DNA of 64,000 bases from SIG672 sp045605765 (GTDB lineage Bacteria; Bacillota; Clostridia; Oscillospirales; CAG-272), in NCBI GenBank assembly GCA_045605765.1, contig JAZUQQ010000044.1, positions 16,906 to 80,905 of the forward strand, read 5' to 3'. Below are positions 1 to 9,370 of the stretch, in pieces; the stretch's first letter is position 1; each line of letters begins with the position of its first letter. A program made the translations under genes and the position numbers. Under the pieces are notes generated by a model. It saw only the letters and a list, made by a program, of their open reading frames with translations, was not told the DNA's origin and did no database searches.

Positions 1-1473
1 CCCGACGGATACGAAACTATAACCAAAACGCCGCTCGCAAGCTCGCCGAGCGGCATTTACACTGAGACTCAGAGCGTAACGCTTTCGGGCGAGGGCACGA
101 TATATTACACCACCGACGGTACAAAGCCGTCAACTGCATCAGCGAAATACCATGGAGAAACGATAACGGTCAGCAAAACGATGGCGATCCGCGCGATAGC
201 CTACTCGGGTGATAAAATTCCCTCGTACTCTGTTACCTATAATTATTTCATCAAGATTCCCGAGTACACTCTGCCGGTTATCAAGATATCGATGTCGGAA
301 AACGATCTGTTCGGCTCGAACGGAATATACACGAGATACAATTCCAAGATCGAAAGACAGGCAAACTGTGCCTTCTATGTAGACGGAAACGAAGAGTTTT
401 CGATCGACTGCGGAATAAAGGTTTTCGGTGCGTTCAGCAGAAGATTTCCGAAAAAGAGCTTCCAGCTCGAATTCCGCGCAAGCTACGGCAAGGGACGTCT
501 TGAATATCAGATCTTCGAAAATATGAACCTTGACAGCTTCAACAACATCGTTCTGAGAAGCGGCTCGCAGAACTGCTACGCCACCGACTCGATGATGGCA
601 GACGAGTACGTCGCCTCACTCGCCGCATACAGCGGATATATGCCCGAGGTACTCGTTCAGGCGTACAGACCTTGCCACCTCTATCTCAACGGAGAATACT
701 GGGGAATATATTTTATCCGCGAAAAGGTTGACGACGATTTTATCGCAGACCATTTCGACGTTCCCAAGGATAGCGTAACTATCATCGACTGGACGAACAC
801 TCTGAACACAGGCAGTACAAGTCAAGGTTGGAGCACGATCTGGAAGAACATCTATACCAAAAAGCTAAACTTTGCAAACGACGAAAATTACAAATGGCTT
901 GCCGATCAGCTCGATCTCGAAAGCTTTTCGGATATGATGATAATGAGAATGTGGGCGGGCGACAAGGACCTTCTTAATATAAGAGCGTTCAAATCCCCCT
1001 ACTACGACAACGGAAAATGGCATTTTATCCTGCACGACAACGATATGAGTCTACGTGCCAACCGAACTCGCTTCAATATGTTTTTAAACGATAGCAGTAC
1101 GAAAAAGACGCATGCTCTTTTCAGGGCTCTTATGGAAAACAAGCAGTACCGCATATATTTCCTCGATAGGCTCGCTTATCAACTGAGTACCACGCTTTCA
1201 GTGGAAAACGCTACGGCGCGTCTGGACGAGATGATCGCCGAGCTCGAAGCTGATATGCCCTATCAGATCGCGCGTTGGAAGAACGACAACAATTCTTATA
1301 TGACTCACCTTCCGTCAATGACGCAGTGGAGAGAAAATCTCGATTATCTCTATTACTGTGTGGGAGAAGTCAAAATACAGAGATTCGTTCAGGACGCCGC
1401 GTATTCGCTATCTCTGAACAAGGAAGGAATTGCGAAATATATGGGCGAGGAATTTGCAAAATATATGCCCTGA
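1..1473 (+). CDS. CotH-family protein with chitobiase-type C-terminal repeat (5' truncated by window)
   Basis: The frame is open from base 1, so the ATG at 181 is internal and the true start lies left of the window. About 490 residues are visible. Residues 10-85 look like an Fn3-like chitobiase/beta-hexosaminidase C-terminal repeat (IYYTTDGTKPS is typical). Residues 90-470 match the CotH kinase-like fold, with the acidic motif HDNDMSL at residues 345-351. CotH proteins of Clostridia are mostly secreted wall- or cellulosome-associated proteins; some spore-coat CotH proteins are protein kinases. The signal peptide would be in the missing part. Function beyond the family is inference. Confidence 0.8.
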   Translation, partial: PDGYETITKTPLASSPSGIYTETQSVTLSGEGTIYYTTDGTKPSTASAKYHGETITVSKTMAIRAIAYSGDKIPSYSVTYNYFIKIPEYTLPVIKISMSENDLFGSNGIYTRYNSKIERQANCAFYVDGNEEFSIDCGIKVFGAFSRRFPKKSFQLEFRASYGKGRLEYQIFENMNLDSFNNIVLRSGSQNCYATDSMMADEYVASLAAYSGYMPEVLVQAYRPCHLYLNGEYWGIYFIREKVDDDFIADHFDVPKDSVTIIDWTNTLNTGSTSQGWSTIWKNIYTKKLNFANDENYKWLADQLDLESFSDMMIMRMWAGDKDLLNIRAFKSPYYDNGKWHFILHDNDMSLRANRTRFNMFLNDSSTKKTHALFRALMENKQYRIYFLDRLAYQLSTTLSVENATARLDEMIAELEADMPYQIARWKNDNNSYMTHLPSMTQWRENLDYLYYCVGEVKIQRFVQDAAYSLSLNKEGIAKYMGEEFAKYMP

Positions 1474-1498
1474 CCTTTAAGAAAGGATCAAAAGTTTT

Positions 1499-1711
1499 AT
1501 GCAAAGCTCAAAAAAGCTGCCCCAAAAGAAGCGGCGGCAGTCAAACTGTGAAAGCTGTGAATTTTACGATTACGACGAATTTTACGAGTCCTACTCTTGC
1601 AGAGTAAATCTCGATCAGGACGACCAGATCCGTTTTATTTCGGGAGATAGTGCGTCCTGTCCTTACTATCGCTATTACGACGAATACAAGAGCGTTCAAA
1701 AACAAAATTAA
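1499..1711 (+). CDS. Small Cys-rich protein, DUF6472-like
   Basis: This is a 70-residue protein. The ATG is preceded by GAAAGG at a usable distance. Four cysteines form two pairs: CESC near residues 17-20, then a single C in SYSCRVNLD and one in SCPYYR, a pattern typical of the small clostridial DUF6472 family. A zinc- or metal-binding role is plausible but not shown. It sits 25 bases after the CotH gene and 10 bases before the deacetylase, so the three are probably cotranscribed. Family assignment is from memory of the motif order. Confidence 0.7.
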   Translation: MQSSKKLPQKKRRQSNCESCEFYDYDEFYESYSCRVNLDQDDQIRFISGDSASCPYYRYYDEYKSVQKQN

Positions 1712-1721
1712 GGAGAAATTT

Positions 1722-2513
1722 ATGATACAGTTTAACGTTTTTCCGGAAGGCAAGAAAAGAATTGTCACGTTCAGCTATGACGACGGTCATATAAACGACG
1801 TCCGCCTCACTAAGCTTTTCAACAAGTTCGGCGTAAAGGGCACCTTCCATTTAAACGACAAGCGAGCGGACTTTGACAAACGCAAGGACACGCTCCGTGA
1901 GCTCTACCGCGGTCACGAGATCTCCTGTCATACCTCGACTCACGGATTTCTCTCTAATATGCCCGCGTCGAGCATTATAAACGAGGTCTTCCAAAACCGT
2001 CGCAAGCTCGAGGAGATAGCCGGATATCCGGTGACGGGTATGTCATATCCGTCGGGCGACTTTTCAAAAGAGGTCGAAGCCTCGCTTACCGCCTGCGGCA
2101 TAGTTTACAGCAGAACGGTAATTGCTACCGGAAAATTCGAATTTCCTCAAAACTTTCTTGAATGGCACCCGACCTGCCATCACAAAGACGCCGTTCCACT
2201 CTGTGAAAAGTTTATGGAAAGTCTTGACTCTCAGTGGACGCGTCCGCTTCTCTACATTTGGGGACACACTCACGAGCTGAGAAACGAGGACGACTGGGCG
2301 CATATGGAGAAGATCCTTTCTCTGGTTTCGGGAAGCGACAAGATCTGGTACGCTACGAATATAGAAATCTACCGTTACCGACAGGCGCAGAAGGCTCTCG
2401 TCGTATCGACGGACGAAAAAATCCTTTACAATCCCTCGTCGCTCGACGTCTGGGTTGAAAAAGACAAGACCGACATTATCCATATCCCGGCAGGGAAAAC
2501 GGTAACTATCTAA
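1722..2513 (+). CDS. Polysaccharide deacetylase family protein
   Basis: This is a 263-residue NodB-type carbohydrate esterase. The metal-binding motifs are visible: SYDDGH (D20, D21), HTSTH (H70, H74) and a late WGHTHE around residues 180-185. I chose the ATG at 1722 because AAGGAG lies just upstream; an in-frame ATG at 1650 would overlap the preceding gene and lacks a ribosome site. There is no signal peptide or membrane segment, so it may act on a cytosolic or intracellular substrate, unlike secreted peptidoglycan deacetylases. The substrate is unknown. A strong hairpin terminator follows. Confidence 0.85.
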   Translation: MIQFNVFPEGKKRIVTFSYDDGHINDVRLTKLFNKFGVKGTFHLNDKRADFDKRKDTLRELYRGHEISCHTSTHGFLSNMPASSIINEVFQNRRKLEEIAGYPVTGMSYPSGDFSKEVEASLTACGIVYSRTVIATGKFEFPQNFLEWHPTCHHKDAVPLCEKFMESLDSQWTRPLLYIWGHTHELRNEDDWAHMEKILSLVSGSDKIWYATNIEIYRYRQAQKALVVSTDEKILYNPSSLDVWVEKDKTDIIHIPAGKTVTI

Positions 2514-2524
2514 TCACACAAAAC

Positions 2525-2559
2525 AAAAAAGCATAGAACCTTTCGTTCTATGCTTTTTT
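2525..2559. terminator. Bidirectional intrinsic terminator
   Basis: A 10-bp stem (GCATAGAAC paired with GTTCTATGC) is flanked by A6 on one side and T6 on the other, so it can end the deacetylase transcript and also the convergent reverse-strand small gene. Confidence 0.9.
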
Positions 2560-2573
2560 GATTTTAACAGAAA

Positions 2574-2813
2574 TTAGTCGGCAAATACGGTAATTCTATT
2601 CTTGGTGATCTCGGTTACGAGGTCAACAACCCAAGCGATGAAGTTACCAATACCGGTAACGAGAACGAGAATTCCTACTACGAGAGTAACGATGTTCTTG
2701 GTCTCAAAGTAACGAACGATACGGTAAATGCCTGCAATGAAGCCTCCGAAAAAGATTTGAAGAAGAATCTTAGCGATCTTCGGAAGGTTCTCATAAGTTT
2801 CAGTGATTTTCAT
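2574..2813 (-). CDS. Small two-segment membrane protein, unknown
   Basis: The product has 79 residues. Two hydrophobic stretches (about residues 15-36 and 40-68) suggest a small inner-membrane protein with two passes; I do not recognise a named family with confidence. It has its own promoter at 2846-2874 and an AAAGGGG ribosome site, and it converges on the deacetylase terminator. A monocistronic gene with a strong promoter suggests a real, well expressed protein. Confidence 0.7.
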   Translation of the reverse strand: MKITETYENLPKIAKILLQIFFGGFIAGIYRIVRYFETKNIVTLVVGILVLVTGIGNFIAWVVDLVTEITKNRITVFAD

Positions 2814-2845
2814 TGGTATTACCCCTTTCTGTATTTTATATATTC

Positions 2846-2874
2846 ATTATACACTCACGTTTGCTAAAAATCAA
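2846..2874 (-). promoter_or_regulatory. Promoter of the small membrane protein
   Basis: On the reverse strand, TTGATT and TATAAT are separated by exactly 17 bases, placing the start of transcription about 25 bases upstream of the ATG at 2813. Confidence 0.75.
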
Positions 2875-2959
2875 TAGTTTATTGCAAAAAAATCCATTTT
2901 TCGTCATTTTCAAGTCCCGAAAATTCAAGGCTTCACAACATTATATTCGCGCGCGACGA

Positions 2960-5026
2960 TTATATTCCGCCGTTGGCGACCGATCTTGCTGCATCAAATG
3001 CACTATGCAGTATATCCATATCATCGCAAAGATCTGCCATACGGAAGTTGAGCGCACCGTGTTGACGCAGGTCTTTTCCGCGAGAGGCAAAGAAGTCACC
3101 AGGTCCGCGAAGGGCAAGGTCTGCCTCGGCTATGCGGTAGCCGTCATTTGTCTCGCAAAGCGAATCGAGACGCTTTTTGGACTGCTCAGCGGGGTTGTCG
3201 CTGACAAGTATGCACCACGATTTGTGCTGACCGCGTCCGACTCGTCCACGGAGCTGATGAAGCTGAGAAAGCCCGAAGCGTTCGGCGTTTTCGATGACCA
3301 TAAGGGTGGCGTTCGGTACATTCACGCCGACTTCGATAACTGTCGTCGAGACGAGCACCGATATTTCACCCGAAACGAAGCGTGACATCACCGCGTCCTT
3401 TTCACTGCTCGGCATTTTTCCGTGCAGGCATGCTATCTTGATATCGGGAAACTTGTCCGCGAGCTTCTGAGCATATTCGGTCGCGTTTTTGAGCTTTCCT
3501 GCACCTTCATTTATCGGATTTCCGAAATAGTCAACGAGAGACGAGGTGTCGGTCTCGCCGTCCTTCACGTCGCTTGCCTCAATAGACGGGCAAACTATAT
3601 ACACCTGCCGTCCTTCGAGCGCCTGCTTGTGAATAAAGCCGTTAAGCCTTTCTCTGTAACTCTCGTCAACGAGGAAGGTCGAGACCTTCTGCCTGCCCGG
3701 CGGCAGAGCATCGACAGCGCTATGGTCAAGGTCGCCGTAGATTGACATCGCGAGCGTTCTCGGTATCGGCGTCGCGCTCATCGCAAGAACGTGCAAATTC
3801 TTTCCCTTTGCCGAAAGCATTTCGCGCTGATTTACGCCAAATCTATGCTGTTCGTCGGTAACGGCAAGCGCAAGATCGGCAAACTCCACACCCTGCGAAA
3901 GAAGCGCGTGCGTTCCTATGACAACTCCCGCCTCGCCCGACGCTATCTCTGCGTAGGCGGCGTTTTTCTTTGCCTTCGTCATACTTCCGACAAGGAGCGT
4001 ACACTTTATCCCAAGCCTTCCGAAAAGCTCGGAAAGGTCGTTATAATGCTGAGCTGCGAGTATCTCTGTGGGTGCCATAAACGCGCCCTGCTTTAAGTTT
4101 TTCGTGGTAAGATAAAGAGCTGCCGCCGCACAGAGCGTCTTTCCGCTTCCAACGTCGCCCGAAACCAGTCGGCTCATCGCCCTGCCCGACGCCATATCGG
4201 CGTATATCTCGCGGATAACTCTTGACTGTGCATCTGTGGGAGTAAACGGAAGCGCGTTCAAAAACTCTCGCTTATCACTATCAGAAAGGGTCAAAGCCAC
4301 TCCCTGTTTATGCTCGCGCGTCTTTGCGTTTTGCATAATAGCAAGCGCAAACTCGAAAAGCTCCTCAAAAATGAAATATCTTCTCGCCCTATCAAGCTGA
4401 ACGAGATTTTGCGGATTGTGTATGATCTTTATAGCCTCAAAAAGGCTGATTAGCGAATTTTCCTGCCTAATATTATCAGGTATGGTTTCCCCATCTATTT
4501 CGACGCCCTCAATGGCAAGCGATATCGCGTTTCTGACGATTTTCTGCGAAAGTCCCGCGGTTAATGGATAAATCGCGTAAAAATCGGGAAGAGTACGCGA
4601 AAGTGCGGTCGCTTCAAAATCGGGCGCGGACATACTCCACGAGTTTTTCGTCCTCGTCACCTTGCCGTAAAAGCGGTATGTCTCCCCTGTGTGGAAAAGC
4701 TGTTTTATATAGCTCTGATTGAAAAACACGACCTGACATTTTCCGCTTTCGTCAAAGACGGTGAATTTGGTCAGATTCATTCCTCTTTTGACCGTGACCG
4801 ACTTCGGTTCGCTTCCGACGGTCAGTATCATAGACGAGGTCTCGCCCGACATCGCCGCCTCGCAAAGAGTTTTGATGTCTCCTCTGTTCTGATATGCTCT
4901 TGGATAGAGGCGCAGAAGGTCTCCGACGCTGAAAACGCCAAGCGTTGCAAAAAGCTGGGCGCGCTTTTCTCCGATGCCCGCAAGCGCAGTTATCGGAGAG
5001 GTCATTGTTATCTTTTTGCCTGCCAC
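2960..5026 (-). CDS. recG: ATP-dependent DNA helicase RecG
   Basis: This is a 688-residue superfamily-2 helicase that rewinds and reverses stalled replication forks and branch-migrates Holliday junctions. The N-terminal wedge/OB region is followed by Walker A GDVGSGKT (about residue 290) and the RecG-type Walker B DEQHRFG (about 390), then the helicase C domain with VGVNVPNA and QLRGRVGR. Length is normal. The start is GTG at 5026 because AAAGGAGG lies eight bases upstream; an ATG seven codons inside (5005) is possible but lies further from that site. It is divergent from the SLOG gene, and both have clear promoters. Confidence 0.95.
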   Translation of the reverse strand: MAGKKITMTSPITALAGIGEKRAQLFATLGVFSVGDLLRLYPRAYQNRGDIKTLCEAAMSGETSSMILTVGSEPKSVTVKRGMNLTKFTVFDESGKCQVVFFNQSYIKQLFHTGETYRFYGKVTRTKNSWSMSAPDFEATALSRTLPDFYAIYPLTAGLSQKIVRNAISLAIEGVEIDGETIPDNIRQENSLISLFEAIKIIHNPQNLVQLDRARRYFIFEELFEFALAIMQNAKTREHKQGVALTLSDSDKREFLNALPFTPTDAQSRVIREIYADMASGRAMSRLVSGDVGSGKTLCAAAALYLTTKNLKQGAFMAPTEILAAQHYNDLSELFGRLGIKCTLLVGSMTKAKKNAAYAEIASGEAGVVIGTHALLSQGVEFADLALAVTDEQHRFGVNQREMLSAKGKNLHVLAMSATPIPRTLAMSIYGDLDHSAVDALPPGRQKVSTFLVDESYRERLNGFIHKQALEGRQVYIVCPSIEASDVKDGETDTSSLVDYFGNPINEGAGKLKNATEYAQKLADKFPDIKIACLHGKMPSSEKDAVMSRFVSGEISVLVSTTVIEVGVNVPNATLMVIENAERFGLSQLHQLRGRVGRGQHKSWCILVSDNPAEQSKKRLDSLCETNDGYRIAEADLALRGPGDFFASRGKDLRQHGALNFRMADLCDDMDILHSAFDAARSVANGGI

Positions 5027-5061
5027 TCGGACGTCCTCCTTTAAAGAAATTTCTTAATAAA

Positions 5062-5090
5062 ATGATACCATAGCGAACAATATTTGTCAA
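5062..5090 (-). promoter_or_regulatory. recG promoter
   Basis: On the reverse strand, TTGACA and TATCAT are 17 bases apart. Its -35 box lies six bases from the -35 box of the divergent promoter at 5097, so the two promoters are back to back and may interfere with each other. Confidence 0.8.
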
Positions 5091-5096
5091 GAACCC

Positions 5097-5125
5097 TTGA
5101 ATAAGCCAAAAGTATTTGCTATAAT
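5097..5125 (+). promoter_or_regulatory. Promoter of the SLOG-prmC operon
   Basis: TTGAAT and TATAAT are 17 bases apart, about 35 bases upstream of the ATG at 5160. The upstream in-frame TTG at 5097 is this -35 box, which argues against using it as a start codon. Confidence 0.8.
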
Positions 5126-5159
5126 AAGGAGTATAATACCGCCTACGAAGGGAGCCTCT

Positions 5160-5684
5160 ATGGAATTTGACAAAAGCGCAAGCTGCTGCTTTACCGGTCA
5201 CCGCAACATATCCGATGACGAAAAGCAAAGGGCTTCCGACGAGATAAAAAGAATAGTCCGCACGCTTGTCCGACACGGAGTTCGTCATTTTATTGCAGGC
5301 GGTGCGCTCGGATTTGACACGGTAGCCGCTGTGACGGTCATAAATATGCGCGACAACGAGGTCCTGACCGATGCAGACGGAAACGAAGCCAAAATACACC
5401 TTACCATTGCCGTTCCCTGCCCTCAGCAGAGCGCACGATGGTCGTTTGCAGATCGAACACTGTATAACAGCATACTCCACTCTGCCGACGAGGTGGTAAC
5501 TTTGTCCGATCACTACACTGGCGAGTGTATGTTTATCCGTAACAGATATATGGTCGACAGATCTACCTACTGCATCTCTTACGTCACACATCGGCGCGGC
5601 GGATCATATTATACTATGAGCTATGCTCAAAAATCGGGGCTTGGCGTTATCAACATCGCGCCCGATATAAATGGAGAAAAATGA
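5160..5684 (+). CDS. SLOG-domain protein, DUF1273/YpsA-like
   Basis: The product has 174 residues. It opens with CCFTGHR, the hallmark of the DUF1273/YpsA branch of the SLOG (Smf/LOG-like) nucleotide-binding fold, and has GGALGFDT for phosphate binding. Relatives are suggested to bind nucleotide-derived ligands; B. subtilis YpsA affects cell division. The start was set at 5160 from AAGGGAG and from the promoter position. Its last four bases overlap prmC (ATGA), so the two are translationally coupled. The precise function is unknown. Confidence 0.8.
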   Translation: MEFDKSASCCFTGHRNISDDEKQRASDEIKRIVRTLVRHGVRHFIAGGALGFDTVAAVTVINMRDNEVLTDADGNEAKIHLTIAVPCPQQSARWSFADRTLYNSILHSADEVVTLSDHYTGECMFIRNRYMVDRSTYCISYVTHRRGGSYYTMSYAQKSGLGVINIAPDINGEK

Positions 5685-6418
5685 ACGAAAGAGAAATTAT
5701 ACTCGATTTTTACAAAAGCGACCCTGTCGGCGCAAAGGACGCGCTCGACCGCCTCGATACGGGAGATTGCGCGGCGTACATAATCGGGGAGTGGTATTTC
5801 TGGCGGCACACCTTCAAGGTGAACCGCGCGTGTCTGATACCGCGACCGGACACCGAATGTCTGGTCGAGATATCCATACGCGACCTGCCGAAAAACGCGG
5901 TGTTCGTCGATTTCTGTACGGGAAGCGGCTGTATCGCCCTGTCGATTCTCTATGACCGACCTGACCTTACAGCAATTGCCATTGACATATCGGGTGAGGC
6001 TCTTGAAGCGGCAAAGGAGAACGCGCGTTTGCTCGGGCTTTCGGACAGAATAACCTTTGTAAATGCCGATCTTCTTAATAAAGATCCTCTTGAAAACGGG
6101 GTTTTTAGCGCCATTATATCAAATCCGCCTTATATCAGGACGGCGGTGGTGAGCGAGTCCCCCGACCTTTTGCCCGAACCGAGAATCGCGCTTGACGGCG
6201 GAGATGACGGGCTTGTCTTTTATCGGCATTTCGTCAAAGCTTTTGCAAAAAATCTCGGAGATGACGGAAAATTCATTTTTGAGATTGGATTTGATCAGCG
6301 CGAAGATATAATAAAAATCGCAAACGAGTGCGGTTTTTCCTGCAAGGTAACAAAGGACTATGCTTCAAATGACCGTGTTGCAGTTTTGAGAAAACAGAAG
6401 ATACAATCTTTTAATTAA
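5681..6418 (+). CDS. prmC: Peptide chain release factor N5-glutamine methyltransferase
   Basis: The product has 245 residues. PrmC/HemK methylates the glutamine of the GGQ motif in release factors RF1 and RF2 using S-adenosylmethionine. The PrmC signature LIPRPDTE is followed by the SAM loop FCTGSGCIALS and the catalytic NPPYI (N148-P-P-Y). It is somewhat short compared with the usual 280 residues, with a reduced N-terminal helical domain. TGGAGA precedes the ATG. In many Firmicutes prmC follows prfA; here it is linked to a SLOG gene and ddl instead. Confidence 0.92.
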   Translation: MNEREIILDFYKSDPVGAKDALDRLDTGDCAAYIIGEWYFWRHTFKVNRACLIPRPDTECLVEISIRDLPKNAVFVDFCTGSGCIALSILYDRPDLTAIAIDISGEALEAAKENARLLGLSDRITFVNADLLNKDPLENGVFSAIISNPPYIRTAVVSESPDLLPEPRIALDGGDDGLVFYRHFVKAFAKNLGDDGKFIFEIGFDQREDIIKIANECGFSCKVTKDYASNDRVAVLRKQKIQSFN

Positions 6419-6436
6419 AGTTTCTAGGAAGGTTTG

Positions 6437-6463
6437 GAAACACTTTATACAATAAGGTTTCCA
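6437..6463 (+). promoter_or_regulatory. Small inverted repeat before ddl
   Basis: An 8-base arm, TTGGAAAC, is repeated in inverse as GTTTCCAA across a 13-base loop between prmC and ddl. It lacks a U run, so it is not a terminator. It could stabilise the ddl leader or modulate its weak ribosome site. Function is inference only. Confidence 0.35.
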
Positions 6464-6475
6464 AGAAAACAAAAA

Positions 6476-7516
6476 ATGAAAAATGTTTGTTTGATCTTTG
6501 GAGGAAAATCCTCCGAATATGAGGTATCACTCAGAAGCGCGAGCGCAATACTTGGCGGTATCGATCGCGAAAAATACTCCGTAATCCTTCTCGGCATAAC
6601 CAAAGATGGAAAATGGTACGTCTTTGATGGCGACAGCACCAAAATAGCTAACGGAGATTGGGCCTCTGACGAAGCACATCTGACCAAGGCAACGTTGTCA
6701 CAGTCTTTCGGTGATAGGACTCTCGTTCTTGCCGACGGCAGAAGCATATGCGTTGACGTTATGTACCCTGCCGTTCACGGCGAAAACTGCGAAGATGGAC
6801 GTCTGCAAGGACTTTTTGAGCTTGCGGGCATTCCCTTCGTTGGACCGTCCTGCCTCGCATCTGCTATCTGTATGGACAAGAGCGTCACCAAAGCAATACT
6901 CAACGACATAGGTATCCCTCAGGCAAAAGCTTTCGTTGTACTCAACAGCGACAAAGAAAGCTCTTATGCCGATACCTTTGCGTGGGCAAGCAATATGGGA
7001 TATCCTCTGTTCGTCAAGCCGACCTCGGCAGGCTCGTCTGTCGGAAGCTCCAAGGTATCGTGTGAGGCAGAGCTCGCAGCTGCTCTTGATAATGCACTCG
7101 CTTACGGCGGAAAGGCTCTTGTAGAGGAATACATTAAAGCTCGCGAGGTAGAGGTTGCCGTCCTTGGCAACGATGATCTGAAAATCTCGGTCTGCGGAGA
7201 GATTGAGCCGGGCGCCGATTTCTACGACTACGACACCAAATATAAGAACGACACTGCATCCTACTTTATTCCTGCGAGAATTTCGGAGAAAACTTCAGAA
7301 GATATCCGTAATTACGCAGAAAAAATATTCAAAGTGCTCGGATGCAAGGGACTTTCGCGCGTCGATTTCTTCGTCACCGAGGATGAGAAAATTTATTTCA
7401 ACGAGATAAACACGCTTCCCGGATTCACATCAATAAGTATGTATCCCAAGCTTATGATGAATGAAGGAATGTCTTTTTCCGAGTTAATCTCATCGCTTAT
7501 CGAGCTTGCAAAATAA
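6476..7516 (+). CDS. ddl: D-alanine--D-alanine ligase
   Basis: This is a 346-residue ATP-grasp enzyme making the D-Ala-D-Ala terminus of peptidoglycan precursors. It begins VCLIFGGKSSEYEVS, as Ddl proteins do, with the GEDGRLQG-type loop, the ATP-grasp core KPTSAGSSVGSS and the metal-binding end NEINTLPGF. I chose the ATG at 6476; an upstream TTG at 6434 sits only one base from an AGGAAGG and would add 14 unconserved residues. The local ribosome site is weak. It follows prmC by 57 bases and precedes the MFS gene by three. Confidence 0.93.
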   Translation: MKNVCLIFGGKSSEYEVSLRSASAILGGIDREKYSVILLGITKDGKWYVFDGDSTKIANGDWASDEAHLTKATLSQSFGDRTLVLADGRSICVDVMYPAVHGENCEDGRLQGLFELAGIPFVGPSCLASAICMDKSVTKAILNDIGIPQAKAFVVLNSDKESSYADTFAWASNMGYPLFVKPTSAGSSVGSSKVSCEAELAAALDNALAYGGKALVEEYIKAREVEVAVLGNDDLKISVCGEIEPGADFYDYDTKYKNDTASYFIPARISEKTSEDIRNYAEKIFKVLGCKGLSRVDFFVTEDEKIYFNEINTLPGFTSISMYPKLMMNEGMSFSELISSLIELAK

Positions 7517-7519
7517 ACT

Positions 7520-8788
7520 ATGAAAAGCGCTAAAATAACTGAGATAGCCTGCTACGTCGGATACGTCACGCAGGCTATCGTTTTGAACCTTACACCGCTC
7601 TTTTTCGTTATTTTTCAAAACGACTACGGGATTTCGAGCTCAAAGCTTTCGGTTATTATATTTTTAACTTTTTTTGTGCAGATAGGCATTGACCTGCTTG
7701 TAGCGTACCTGGGAGAAAGAGTAAATCTTCGTTTGTTTGCAGTTCTTGCTCACGTCACCTCTGCCGCAGGACTCATTCTTCTTTCGCTTCTTCCTGCGAT
7801 CATTGATCCCTTTATCGGGATAATTATAGCAGTCGTCACCTATTCGGTTGGAAGCGCGCTTCTCGAAGTTATGATAAACCCGCTTTTCGACCGACTTCCC
7901 AAAAAGGGCGATAAAGGCTTCTCGTTTGCTCATTCCTTTTACTGTTGGGGCCAGATGACGGTAATTCTCCTCAGTGCCTTAACACTTAAATTTCTCGGAA
8001 GCTTCTGGCAGCCGATTCCTCTCGTCTGGTCTGTAATTCCGATAACCAACGCTATCGTACTCGCATTTGCTCCTATACCCGAAAAGGTCATGCCTTTGCG
8101 CGAAAATGCGAGCGAAAGTGCGACCAAAAGAACCTTCGGAAAATTCGCGATGCTTCTGTTTATCGTCGTTATGATCTGTGCAGGCGCGTCCGAGCAGGGT
8201 GTAGCTCAGTGGGCATCTTATTTTGCGGAAAAGGGTCTCGAAACCAGCAAGATAGTCGGAGACCTGCTCGGACCCTGTATGTTCGCCTTTTTTATGGCTA
8301 TCAGCCGAACACTTTTCGGAATATTCGGAACGAGGATTAATATATCGAAGGCTCTCACAGTTTGCGCCGTGTCCTGCGCCGTATGTTATCTTGCAATAGC
8401 TTTTATTCCCTCTCCGCTTTTCTCGCTCGCCACATGCGCTATCAGCGGACTTGCCGTGAGCATAATGTGGCCCGCAACTCTCGACCTTGCATCGTCAACA
8501 TTTTATTGCGGAACTGCCGCGTTTTCCCTGCTTTCGGTAGCGGGAGATATCGGTTGCACGGTCGGACCAAGCGTAAATGGCATCGTTTCTGACTTTTTTG
8601 CAAGCACAGGGCTTGCTGAACAACTTTCCGAAACCGTGCAAATTCCATCGGAACAGCTTGCGATACGCTTTGGTTTTGCACTCGACACGGTCTTCCCTCT
8701 CATAATGACCTTTTCCCTTATCTATATATCAAGAAAAATACTCCCGAACACTAGCGCACATCCTGAGTTGTCTCGGGACGGGAAGTAA
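7520..8788 (+). CDS. Major facilitator superfamily transporter
   Basis: A 422-residue hydrophobic protein with about 12 membrane segments and a central basic loop (residues 190-210), fitting MFS permeases of the sugar/unknown-solute type. The substrate cannot be read from the sequence. It starts three bases after ddl with no clear ribosome site of its own, so translation is probably coupled to ddl. Its last 38 bases overlap the end of the convergent lipoprotein gene. Confidence 0.8.
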   Translation: MKSAKITEIACYVGYVTQAIVLNLTPLFFVIFQNDYGISSSKLSVIIFLTFFVQIGIDLLVAYLGERVNLRLFAVLAHVTSAAGLILLSLLPAIIDPFIGIIIAVVTYSVGSALLEVMINPLFDRLPKKGDKGFSFAHSFYCWGQMTVILLSALTLKFLGSFWQPIPLVWSVIPITNAIVLAFAPIPEKVMPLRENASESATKRTFGKFAMLLFIVVMICAGASEQGVAQWASYFAEKGLETSKIVGDLLGPCMFAFFMAISRTLFGIFGTRINISKALTVCAVSCAVCYLAIAFIPSPLFSLATCAISGLAVSIMWPATLDLASSTFYCGTAAFSLLSVAGDIGCTVGPSVNGIVSDFFASTGLAEQLSETVQIPSEQLAIRFGFALDTVFPLIMTFSLIYISRKILPNTSAHPELSRDGK

Positions 8789-9248
8789 TATCCGCGGTCA
8801 TATTCTTATAAACAAGTCTAAGAGGCTCGCCGCTTTGCGAATCGGTATATATGACTGTACCGTCTGATGTCTCGAGAACACTAACGTCTCTACCGCTTAT
8901 CCTTTCGTGAGAAACTACCGCGATGCTTTCGTGTGAGTCAAGTAAAAACTCAAAAATCTTTCTTACGTACTGGTTACTTACCTCGCTCTCTTCTCCGAGC
9001 GAGGTGAAATATTTTATGCTGTTATTTTCGGGATAGTAGATAAAATACCAATCGCAAAGCGAAGAATTCTTCGGAAAGGTAAGCTTTACCGATCCGTCTT
9101 CGTTCAAGACAAGATCTATATTATACTCATCGTCTCCGATAACACAGCTAAGACCGTACTCACCTGCTATCGGTGTGTACTTCTCGCGCAAATCGCATGA
9201 TGTCAGCAACAGTATTGGCAAAATAAATAATATAGCAAATTTTCTCAT
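8751..9248 (-). CDS. Putative lipoprotein, unknown function
   Basis: The product has 165 residues with a lipoprotein signal: MRK, a hydrophobic run, and the lipobox LLTSC with the acylated Cys at position 18. The mature part is rich in beta-strand-like segments and acidic residues; I do not recognise it. The ATG at 9248 is chosen over a GTG three codons upstream because GAAAG is spaced eight bases from it. The 3' end overlaps the MFS gene tail-to-tail, which implies antisense overlap of the two mRNAs. Confidence 0.75.
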   Translation of the reverse strand: MRKFAILFILPILLLTSCDLREKYTPIAGEYGLSCVIGDDEYNIDLVLNEDGSVKLTFPKNSSLCDWYFIYYPENNSIKYFTSLGEESEVSNQYVRKIFEFLLDSHESIAVVSHERISGRDVSVLETSDGTVIYTDSQSGEPLRLVYKNMTADITSRPETTQDVR

Positions 9249-9264
9249 AACGATCACTTTCTTC

Positions 9265-9293
9265 TTGATAAGTAAAATACTCTGTGATATAAT
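9265..9293 (+). promoter_or_regulatory. Aquaporin promoter
   Basis: TTGATA and TATAAT are separated by 17 bases, with about 70 bases of leader before the ATG at 9371. Confidence 0.7.
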
Positions 9294-9370
9294 TATATTG
9301 TAAATTTATTTTTGTTATTACATTGCCGACTTGATTTTGATATAAACGGCAACAGAAAGGAACACAACCT

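Noticed and set aside
6434..6475. Upstream TTG start for ddl
   Set aside because: Only one base separates it from AGGAAGG, and the added residues do not match Ddl proteins.
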